Both the position numbers and the translations under genes were made by a program. A DNA stretch of 16,092 nt from Chryseosolibacter sp966080355 (lineage in GTDB: Bacteria > Bacteroidota > Bacteroidia > Cytophagales > Cyclobacteriaceae). Numbering within the stretch: the first letter of the stretch is position 1; the number at the start of each line of letters is the position of its first letter. Below, in pieces: positions 7,671 to 15,465 of the stretch. Below the pieces are notes generated by a model, which saw nothing but the letters and a program-made list of their open reading frames with translations, had not been told where the DNA came from and did no database searches. The DNA is taken from assembly GCA_966080355.1 (NCBI GenBank), contig CBHROW010000095.1, forward strand, positions 1 to 16,092, in the 5' to 3' direction.

Positions 7671-10600
7671 ATGAAGGATAGACTGTTACGGTTTCTGGAT
7701 GTAGAACCAGATGAAGCAGGCCGTGTGGGCTTACTTTTCATCATGGGGGTGTTTATGGCGGTATTTATCGCTACCTATAGCGTTGCCTCCCAATCCCTGT
7801 ACCTCCAATTCTTTAATGAAACAACTGAACTTCCGTACGCCCTGTTTTGGTCGGGGGTTTATGGCCTCATTGCAACCGTTCTTTACAACTTCCTTCAGAA
7901 CCGGATCCCCTTTCCGCTTCTGGGTGTTTTGAGTTTGCTTTATATCACTGGCGCTCTGGGCATTATAGAATTTGGCCAAAGTTATTTTCCAAATGAAAAA
8001 GAACGTTACGATTTCGCGTTCACGCAGATCCTTCCAATGTCTTTCCTTATCTATCTCGTGTTCTGGGGTGCATTTGGACGATTGTTTAACCTGCGACAGT
8101 CGAAGCGATTGGTGGGAAGCGTGGATATGGGTGCGATGCTCGCGACATTCATTTCCTTCTTTATTATTCCGATCGTTCTTAATTATATCCAGCCACCAGA
8201 TCTCTATCCGATAGGCTTGATCAGTGTTGCGGCATTCCTTGTTCTTTTTATCTGGCTTGCGATCAGCCAACTCAACAAGATCTTTACCTTCAAGCAGGAG
8301 CGTTCTCTTTATTCGAAGTTGAAGATCACCGACTTTATCAAGAACCGTTACATCTTATACATGTCGCTGTTTGTGATCTTCTCAATGTCAGCGATCACGT
8401 TCGTTGACTTCTCGTTCTTCAACGTATCTTCTATCTATTTCGAAAGTGCCGAACTTCCAACGTTCATCGCTTACTTCGAAGCAACCATCGTGATCTTCAC
8501 GTTCCTTTTCGATGTAGGCGCGACTGATCGTGTGAACAAAGAATATGGCATGCGGGTGTCTCTTCTCATCAATCCATTCCTTCTTCTTTTGTTCACGGCC
8601 GCGGCACTTTCGCTGGGCCTCATCTTCGGTTACTCGAAAGGCGACCCCTACTTTATGGTTTACTTCATTGGTATTGCTTTGAGTAAGCTCTTTATAAGAT
8701 CGCTGAAGGAGGCCTTGGACAACCCGACTTTCAAAAACTACCTACTGCCTATCCAGAGCAATATTCGTATCGATGTTCAGACCAAGATCGAAGGTATTGT
8801 GACGGCACTCGCGTCAACCGTTGCCGGTGGACTTATCGTTGTACTTACCGAGCTTCATCTGGCTGCACTGATCTACATCACGGTTGCGACTATACCTTTT
8901 CTTCTTTTGTGGTACCTATCGGTTAACCGAATGCATCGGAACTACAAGCAAACTTTGCAAGACGCACTGGTAACGAGCAAGGGAAAGAGCGATGTGAAGG
9001 TGATCAAAGAATATACGATCAACAGTGTGCTCGAAAAAGAAGTCGCCAGCACCATCGAAGAAAAAGTTATCTATGGACTCAAGCTCATGGAGAAGCTCGA
9101 GCCCGCCCTGTTTGAAACTGCGCTGCTGCAACTGATAGACAGTGACAACAGGACCTTGAAAAAATTTGCTGAAGAAAAAATTCAGACCCTGGGAATCGAT
9201 AAAGACGGCTCCAAGACCGACATTAAATCCCTCGCTCAGCAAGCACTTGGACAGGCAGAAGACAGCGATCTTCTTTCGATCTCTGTCGACAACCTGATGA
9301 AATTGAGCAAGTCGATCAAGCAGAACGACCGCATTCTTGCTGCAAAATTGTTGCGCAAGATGGTGGGCCAGCGTACGATCTTCATTTTGCTTGAATTATT
9401 GAGGGATGTCGATCCGAAGGTTCGGTTCGAAGCTCTGCTCACCGCTCGTAAAACGAAGAGACAGGAAGCATGGCCTGTGCTGATCGAGATGCTCTCTTCG
9501 CCAACATTTGGCCATCATGCAGCTGCGGCACTCAAGGAAGCCGGAGAGATTGTGCTGCCGACATTGGATGCAGCGTTTCATAAGTCCGGACAAACGGACC
9601 TCGTTATGCTCAGGCTTGTGCAGATCATGGGCCGCATTGGTGGCGAGGAATCTTTGAAGCTGTTGTGGAAGAAAGCGGATTTCCCGGACAAGCGTATTGT
9701 GCGCCAGATTCTTTATTCACTTCGCTACATCAACTACCAGGCTACTGGCCGTGAAGCACGCGAAGTGCTGGATCTTCTGGATGCAGAGATCAGTAAGGCG
9801 ATCTGGAATATGGCCGCAGTCACCGAGTTGCCCGACAACGACTTCTTCAAGTATCTGCGCGAAGCCCTACAGGAGGAAGTACAGCAGAACTTTGACCAGA
9901 TCTACATCCTACTCTCGATTATTTATGATCCTCAGTCCGTTCAGCTGGTAAGGGACAACATAGAATCGGGAGATCCGGACAACCTCGCGTTTGCTATGGA
10001 ACTTCTCGAACTCTTCGTAGTTCAGGAACAGAAACCAAAGCTGTTCCCGCTGCTCGATGACAGCTCGACCGAAGACAAGCTCAAGCAACTGCAGTTGTTC
10101 TTCCCCCGTGAAAGCTATAACCCCATCCAGGTTATCAACTACATCCTCAATCGCGATTTCAATCAAAACAATCGCTGGACAAAGGTCTGTGCCATTCACG
10201 CAGCTGCCTATCTGCCCGAATTCCGCATCAGTCGCGGTTTGATTGCGCAGGTGTTCAACTCCGATCGTTTGTTGCAGGAGACGGCTGCCTGGGTAATTCA
10301 TAACAAAGATCCGAAAGCTTACCCTACGATCCGCGAGCGTCTTCCTGTACGTGACAAAAAATTCATCGATTCATCGATCGAGAATAACCAACTGCTGGAA
10401 GGTCTTGACGATGGTTTTTTCTTGGGAATTGAAATGGTTATGTTCCTGAAGACCTTGCCTGTGTTCCAGAATATACATGGAACATTGCTGAGTGACCTCA
10501 GCGACAAGATCGTTCCGATTGAACTTGCGCAGGGAGAAAAAGTGAAATTTATCCATGACGATCAAAACAGCCCGATCTTCATCATCGCGCATGGTGAGGT

Positions 10601-10844
10601 GAAGCTGAAAAACAACGACTCCGTGCTCGTGTCTTTGAGACGAGGGAGCGTTTATGGCGATCTGTTCCAGGATGGGCCTGCGCCAGTAGCCAATACGTTG
10701 GAGGCTTCTGAAAGAACCGTGATCTTCCGGATAAACCTTGTAGACTTCTATTTCGTTATGGCAAACCATCACGACCTCGTACAAGGTCTGATCAAAAATA
10801 TTACCGAACACAAACTCCAGTACTCACAATATTCTCAACCTTAA
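7671..10844 (+). CDS. NTT/MFS-like transporter fused to HEAT repeats and a degenerate cNMP-binding domain
   Basis: This is a 1057-residue inner-membrane fusion. Residues ~15-420 hold about twelve hydrophobic segments, and the N-terminal pattern (VEPDEAGRVGLLF...) and layout resemble bacterial ADP/ATP-translocase-like nucleotide transporters (NTT/TLC family). Residues ~450-900 are soluble, helical and HEAT-like: LLRDVDPKVRFEALLTARK (576-594) is a textbook unit, and FGHHAAAALKEAGE another. Residues ~925-1045 form a Crp-type cyclic-nucleotide-binding fold (GEVKLK, VSLRRGSVYGDLF, ANTLEA). In the phosphate cassette the usual FGE...R-A-A reads YGD...PVANTLEA: the acidic residue is Asp and the arginine position appears to be Val, so binding of cAMP or cGMP is doubtful. 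It is the first gene of a tight four-gene run, 11 bp before the next. The transported substrate is unknown. The 236-bp upstream region shows no clear consensus promoter. Confidence 0.8.
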   Translation: MKDRLLRFLDVEPDEAGRVGLLFIMGVFMAVFIATYSVASQSLYLQFFNETTELPYALFWSGVYGLIATVLYNFLQNRIPFPLLGVLSLLYITGALGIIEFGQSYFPNEKERYDFAFTQILPMSFLIYLVFWGAFGRLFNLRQSKRLVGSVDMGAMLATFISFFIIPIVLNYIQPPDLYPIGLISVAAFLVLFIWLAISQLNKIFTFKQERSLYSKLKITDFIKNRYILYMSLFVIFSMSAITFVDFSFFNVSSIYFESAELPTFIAYFEATIVIFTFLFDVGATDRVNKEYGMRVSLLINPFLLLLFTAAALSLGLIFGYSKGDPYFMVYFIGIALSKLFIRSLKEALDNPTFKNYLLPIQSNIRIDVQTKIEGIVTALASTVAGGLIVVLTELHLAALIYITVATIPFLLLWYLSVNRMHRNYKQTLQDALVTSKGKSDVKVIKEYTINSVLEKEVASTIEEKVIYGLKLMEKLEPALFETALLQLIDSDNRTLKKFAEEKIQTLGIDKDGSKTDIKSLAQQALGQAEDSDLLSISVDNLMKLSKSIKQNDRILAAKLLRKMVGQRTIFILLELLRDVDPKVRFEALLTARKTKRQEAWPVLIEMLSSPTFGHHAAAALKEAGEIVLPTLDAAFHKSGQTDLVMLRLVQIMGRIGGEESLKLLWKKADFPDKRIVRQILYSLRYINYQATGREAREVLDLLDAEISKAIWNMAAVTELPDNDFFKYLREALQEEVQQNFDQIYILLSIIYDPQSVQLVRDNIESGDPDNLAFAMELLELFVVQEQKPKLFPLLDDSSTEDKLKQLQLFFPRESYNPIQVINYILNRDFNQNNRWTKVCAIHAAAYLPEFRISRGLIAQVFNSDRLLQETAAWVIHNKDPKAYPTIRERLPVRDKKFIDSSIENNQLLEGLDDGFFLGIEMVMFLKTLPVFQNIHGTLLSDLSDKIVPIELAQGEKVKFIHDDQNSPIFIIAHGEVKLKNNDSVLVSLRRGSVYGDLFQDGPAPVANTLEASERTVIFRINLVDFYFVMANHHDLVQGLIKNITEHKLQYSQYSQP

Positions 10845-10855
10845 CCTAACCGCCC

Positions 10856-12301
10856 ATGGGATTTGACATTGACGTATTGATTGCATTTGCCGAGAAGGAT
10901 AATGAGGCACCGAAGAATGAGCTCGGTTGGGTTTCTCACTTCAAGCGGTTTTTGGAACTGATGTTGAACCAGGTCTTGTCTGAGCGCGCCAACGTGATGC
11001 TCAAAGCAGAGTTCGACAGCATCACCTCTCCGAAATTGCAAAATGTAGGTGTGATGGTCACCGTGCTATCGAAAGATTTCATTGAATCTGGCACTTGCCT
11101 CGACCATGTTGAGTCATTTGTAAAAGGTATCGAAAACTCCAAGAAAACGCGCAACCGCATTTTCAAAGTCTTCAAAACTCCGCTTTCCGCACAGGAACAA
11201 CCTCCACGCCTCCGCGATCTTATCGGTTATGAAATGTACCAGTTGGATTCAGACTCGGGAGAAGTACGCGAGTACACTGACTACTTCAGCACAGAAGCGG
11301 AACGTCAGTACTGGATGAAAATGGTAGACCTCGCCTACGACATCTATGATACCTTGACACAACTCAAGGATGATTCGAGCAAGGCAGAGGTGAAAAACAT
11401 TTACAAACGCAAAACAATCTACCTCGCGGAAACCGGGCACGATCTGTCTGTTCAGCGCAACATCATCAAACGGGAGCTTCAACGTCACGGGTACGTGGTG
11501 CTTCCGAACCAAACACTGCCGGGAACTTTTAGCGATCTTGAAAAAATTGTGCAACGCGACCTTGGCGAAAGCAACCTGTCGATACACCTCATTGGAAGCG
11601 CTTACGGTGAAATTCCCGCTGGCTCCGATCGTTCGATTGTCGACATTCAAAATAAGCTTGCCGCAGAAAAAAGCCTCCGTGCAAAAGATCAGGGCGATGA
11701 TTTTACCCGCCTCATCTGGATCTCGCCCGTGCTGAACAACGCGAGTGAGAGACAAAAAGGATTTATCGAAAACATCAAGCGCGATGTGGAAGCTCAGGAA
11801 GGCGCTGAGATCTTGCAAACACCGCTTGAAGATTTCAAAAACATCATGCGTGAAGAGCTCGTGGAATCCTCTGACCGGAAAGGACCGGAAGAATTGGGTG
11901 GAAGATCGGTATATCTCATGCATGATCGCGTTGATATTGCCGATGTGAAGCCGATCCGCGAGGTGCTTGAAAAATCCGGATTCCGCGTACTGATACCTGA
12001 ATTCGAAGGTGAGCTTCTCGAGGTGAGGAAAAAACACATCGATAACCTTCGGGCATTCGATGCCGCTATTATTTACAAAGGAAAAGTAAACGAACAATGG
12101 GTGCGCATGAAAGCACTGGACCTCCTGAAGGCCCCGGGGTTCGGACGCAAGAAACCCATTATCGGGAAAGCAATACTTACAGCGCCAGGATCAACGCTCA
12201 ACGTTGAAAGTTTTAAAAGCCAAAACCTGCGTGTGATCGAAAGCGATCCGCAGCGTTCGGCTGAATCTGTAAAATCTTTTATTCAAGAATTCAACACCTA
12301 A
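10856..12301 (+). CDS. Protein with three tandem TIR-like / DUF4062-like domains
   Basis: This is a 481-residue protein with no signal peptide or membrane helix, so it is probably cytoplasmic. I read three Rossmannoid units. Unit A (~3-165) begins FDIDVLIAFAEKD and has a TIR-like VGVMVTVLSKDFIESGTCLDHVESF (64-88). Unit B (~185-335) begins KTIYLAETGHDLSVQRNIIKREL and runs through LSIHLIGSAYGEIP to RLIWISP, resembling DUF4062/TIR-like effector-associated domains. Unit C (~349-481) begins RSVYLMHDRVDIADVKPIREVL and continues ALDLLKAPGFGRKKPIIG. Aligned by eye to the TIR motif S-x-W-C-x-x-E, the glutamate position in unit A is His84, and units B and C show no clear equivalent, so NAD hydrolysis is doubtful. 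The gene lies 11 bp after the transporter fusion and 3 bp before the STAND gene, suggesting co-expression and a direct partnership with the NTPase. Confidence 0.7.
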   Translation: MGFDIDVLIAFAEKDNEAPKNELGWVSHFKRFLELMLNQVLSERANVMLKAEFDSITSPKLQNVGVMVTVLSKDFIESGTCLDHVESFVKGIENSKKTRNRIFKVFKTPLSAQEQPPRLRDLIGYEMYQLDSDSGEVREYTDYFSTEAERQYWMKMVDLAYDIYDTLTQLKDDSSKAEVKNIYKRKTIYLAETGHDLSVQRNIIKRELQRHGYVVLPNQTLPGTFSDLEKIVQRDLGESNLSIHLIGSAYGEIPAGSDRSIVDIQNKLAAEKSLRAKDQGDDFTRLIWISPVLNNASERQKGFIENIKRDVEAQEGAEILQTPLEDFKNIMREELVESSDRKGPEELGGRSVYLMHDRVDIADVKPIREVLEKSGFRVLIPEFEGELLEVRKKHIDNLRAFDAAIIYKGKVNEQWVRMKALDLLKAPGFGRKKPIIGKAILTAPGSTLNVESFKSQNLRVIESDPQRSAESVKSFIQEFNT

Positions 12302-12304
12302 GCC

Positions 12305-15300
12305 ATGAGCCAGATTATCGACCAGCAGGTTTCAACGGCTAACCCCTTCCCGGGTTTAAGACCATTCAAGATTGAAGAAAGTCATTTGTTTTTCGGCCGC
12401 GAAGGACAAAGCGATGAAGTTCTTCTCAAACTATCAAAGAGCAGATTTGTCGGTGTAATCGGTCCTTCCGGTTCCGGTAAATCCTCATTCATCTATTGCG
12501 GTGTGATGCCGATCCTCTACGGAGGGTTCCTCACTGATTCCAGCCCCGACTGGGAAGTTGTGGTAACGCGTCCTGGTGCGGGTCCGATCGACAACCTCGC
12601 TGAATCACTGTTGAAAAACAATCCCGAATATATCGGTGCCGATCCGGAAGAACGGAAAATCAAACGCACGATCTTCTCCACATTGTTGCGAAGCAGCTCG
12701 CTTGGACTTGTCGAAGCTATCGAGCAAGGGCGCAAAAAGAAAGATGTGAACTACCTGGTTCTGGTCGACCAGTTTGAAGAATTGTTCCGTTTCAAAGACA
12801 GTCATGATGCAAACTCGGTAAACGAAACGCTGGCGTTTGTCAATTTGCTCATTGAAGCAATAAATTATCCCGACTCTCCGATCTACGTGGCGATCACCAT
12901 GCGCTCCGATTTTATCGGAGATTGCGCGCAGTTTCCTGATCTCACTCGAAAAATCAATGACAGTCACTACCTGATCCCTCAAATGACCCGCGATCAGAAA
13001 CGCAGGGCCATTGAAGGACCGGTTGCCGTGGGTGGTGCGAAGATCACGCCTCGCCTCACGCAGCAATTGTTAAATGACCTTGGCGACAATCCGGATCAGC
13101 TTCCCATTCTCCAGCACGCTTTGATGCGTACGTGGAGTTATTGGGGAAAGTATAAAGATTATGAGGATGAGCCAGTCGATCTCAAACATTACGAGGCAAT
13201 TGGTACAATGGCGGAAGCACTCTCCATGCACGCCAACGAAGCATACGATGAATTGACCGAAGACCAGAAACGGATTTGCGAGATCTTGTTCAAAGCAATC
13301 ACGGAAAAACGCGGTGAGAACTTCGGTATACGAAGACCGACAAAATTGCAGGAGATCGCTGCGATTGCCGATGTAGCTGAAGACGAGGTTTCAGGCGTAA
13401 TTGAAAAATTCCGCGAGCCTGGACGTTCCCTGCTCACACCTGCATTCGGAACCGCGCTTACAGGCAAAGCGATTGTCGATATCTCTCACGAAAGTTTGAT
13501 GCGCATTTGGGTGCGTTTGAAAAACTGGGTTGACGATGAAGCGGACGCGGTTCAGATGTATACGCGTTTGGCAGAAGCCGCATCGATGTACCAGGTGGGC
13601 AAAGCAGGTCTGTGGAGACCACCGGATCTTCAACTCGCGCTCAACTGGCAGGTAAAACATAAACCTACGCTGGTTTGGGGACAACGCTACCATCCTGCAT
13701 TCGAGCGTACCATGATCTTCCTCGAGTATTCGAAGAAAGAGTGGGAAACCGAGCAACGGATCAAAGAACTTGAACAGAAGCGCAAACTTCAGCGCGCACG
13801 TATCGTGGCGTTGGTGCTTGCCTCTGCAACTATTATCTCGCTCATCTTCCTTGTATTTGCATTTGTGCAGAAGGCCGCGGCCGATGCTGCGAAAGTTGAA
13901 GCCCAGCAAAATGAACAGAAGGCAACGGCTAACGCTATAGAAGCACAAAAACAACAGAAGCGTGCTGAGGCTGAGAAGAAGGAAGCAGATCGACAGAAGA
14001 ATATTGCCGAACAGCAAACAATTCTCGCGCAACAGAAAGAAGCAGAAGCTCGCGCTCAAAAAGAAATTGCTGACCAACAGCGAGAGCTGGCCGTGAAGAA
14101 CGAGCTCAAGGCAAAAGACGAGGAGAAAAAAGCCAACATCGCCCGCGATAATGCCGAAAAGAGCGCTAAAGAAGCCCGGGAACAGCGTGCAATAGCCCAG
14201 CAAAAGCAATACATCGCAACAGCAAAGGCCATGGCGTTGAAGTCGGTCGAAATCCCGGATCGCGAACTCCAGGCACTGCTGGCGCAGCAAGCTTACAATT
14301 TCAACCACAGCCATGACGGATATGTGTACGATGACGCGATCTATAACGGCTTGCACGAAGCACTCGAGAGCTATGACGACCCATTGACACTCAACCTGAA
14401 AGGCCATGACAACGGATCATGCCGGTCGCTTATCATTCACAATCCGACTAAGAAATTATTCTCAGGTGGAAGTGATGGCCGGATCCTGCGCTGGACTTAC
14501 ACCGGAAAGAAATGGGAAATGGAAGAGCTCGTTGGAAAGCGCACCAACTACCAGGTTTATTCATTGGGCATCAGTCCTGATGGAACTAAACTTGCTGCTG
14601 CGGGTATCGCCTTTGGTGATGTCACTCAAAACTACATGGAGCTGTACGACCTACAGAACATCTCCGCACCACCAAAGATCATCCGTGGTTTCTCTTATGA
14701 GATCGACAACGTGAATTTTACCCCAGATGGAAAAGGACTATATGCACGCGACAACTCGGGTAAGAGCATTCGTTACTCCGACCTGACATCAGCGAAAGAA
14801 GTGATCTCGAGTACTGAAAAGATCAATCATGTTGATTACAGTCCGAATATGCAGTGGATTGCCGGTGCTGGAAACGATGGCAATGTTTACCTGTGGGATA
14901 CGAAGAACAACTATGCTTCAAAAGTTTTCTACAAAAATGTTGGCATCAACGGAAAGCCGAGCTCGGTGAGTGCAGTAGGATTTACAAACGATGGCACCCG
15001 ACTCGTGATTGGAGATGTTGAAGGAATTGTGAAGATCATCAACCTGTCAACCGGTACGGTGGTTAACGGTGGAAATTTGACAGGTCACGTTTCAGGCATT
15101 GAGCAGATTGTATTCAATCACTCCGGCTCTTTCATGGCAACGGCCAGCAACGACAAGACCGTACGTTTGTGGAACCTGAAAGATCTCCGTAAGCAACCGA
15201 TGGTGTTGAGTGGCCACGCTGACTGGGTTCGCACCGCAGTCTTCTCTGCCGATGATGAGCAATTGCTTGCGGGTATGCATAGTAACGCTGAAAAAGTTGA

Positions 15301-15454
15301 AGAAACCATACACGCATGGCCTACAAAAATTGAAACCATGTCCGGCTTGCTTTGCAACTACCTGAAGCGCAATCTCACCGAGAGCGAATGGGAAACCTAC
15401 GTTGATGTAGAGTTGAAGTACGAAAAAACATGTTCTGGAGTGTCGGATAAATAA
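12305..15454 (+). CDS. Membrane-spanning nSTAND1 NTPase with coiled coil and seven-bladed WD40 propeller
   Basis: This is a 1049-residue signal-transduction NTPase of the STAND class, expected to act as a ligand-triggered oligomeric switch. NPFPGLRPF...FFGRE (13-33) is the nSTAND1 lead-in. Walker A is GPSGSGKSS (53-61) and Walker B YLVLVDQFEELF (150-161, D155). ITMRSDFIGDCAQFPDL (197-213) is the sensor region, and a winged-helix-like part follows to ~480. One transmembrane helix spans about 500-521. It is preceded by basic residues (KRKLQRAR), so by the positive-inside rule the NTPase is cytoplasmic and everything after the helix periplasmic. Residues 522-640 are an A/Q/E/K coiled coil. Seven WD40-type repeats (~699-1007) suffice for one closed propeller. 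The C-terminal tail with NLTESEWETY...EKTC resembles the conserved end of cyanobacterial STAND/caspase-WD40 proteins. It starts 3 bp after the TIR-array gene. Confidence 0.9.
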   Translation: MSQIIDQQVSTANPFPGLRPFKIEESHLFFGREGQSDEVLLKLSKSRFVGVIGPSGSGKSSFIYCGVMPILYGGFLTDSSPDWEVVVTRPGAGPIDNLAESLLKNNPEYIGADPEERKIKRTIFSTLLRSSSLGLVEAIEQGRKKKDVNYLVLVDQFEELFRFKDSHDANSVNETLAFVNLLIEAINYPDSPIYVAITMRSDFIGDCAQFPDLTRKINDSHYLIPQMTRDQKRRAIEGPVAVGGAKITPRLTQQLLNDLGDNPDQLPILQHALMRTWSYWGKYKDYEDEPVDLKHYEAIGTMAEALSMHANEAYDELTEDQKRICEILFKAITEKRGENFGIRRPTKLQEIAAIADVAEDEVSGVIEKFREPGRSLLTPAFGTALTGKAIVDISHESLMRIWVRLKNWVDDEADAVQMYTRLAEAASMYQVGKAGLWRPPDLQLALNWQVKHKPTLVWGQRYHPAFERTMIFLEYSKKEWETEQRIKELEQKRKLQRARIVALVLASATIISLIFLVFAFVQKAAADAAKVEAQQNEQKATANAIEAQKQQKRAEAEKKEADRQKNIAEQQTILAQQKEAEARAQKEIADQQRELAVKNELKAKDEEKKANIARDNAEKSAKEAREQRAIAQQKQYIATAKAMALKSVEIPDRELQALLAQQAYNFNHSHDGYVYDDAIYNGLHEALESYDDPLTLNLKGHDNGSCRSLIIHNPTKKLFSGGSDGRILRWTYTGKKWEMEELVGKRTNYQVYSLGISPDGTKLAAAGIAFGDVTQNYMELYDLQNISAPPKIIRGFSYEIDNVNFTPDGKGLYARDNSGKSIRYSDLTSAKEVISSTEKINHVDYSPNMQWIAGAGNDGNVYLWDTKNNYASKVFYKNVGINGKPSSVSAVGFTNDGTRLVIGDVEGIVKIINLSTGTVVNGGNLTGHVSGIEQIVFNHSGSFMATASNDKTVRLWNLKDLRKQPMVLSGHADWVRTAVFSADDEQLLAGMHSNAEKVEETIHAWPTKIETMSGLLCNYLKRNLTESEWETYVDVELKYEKTCSGVSDK

Positions 15455-15465
15455 AATTTCTGCCC

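Noticed and set aside
11249..12097. 282-codon open frame on the minus strand inside the TIR-array gene
   Set aside because: It is long, but the + strand frame shows clear Rossmannoid units and operon spacing. The antisense product has no recognisable domain and a codon-shadow composition rich in Phe, His and Arg.
13391..14407. 338-codon minus-strand open frame within the STAND gene
   Set aside because: Its Leu/Phe/Cys-rich stretch is the mirror of the A/Q/K/E coiled-coil codons on the + strand, not a real membrane protein.
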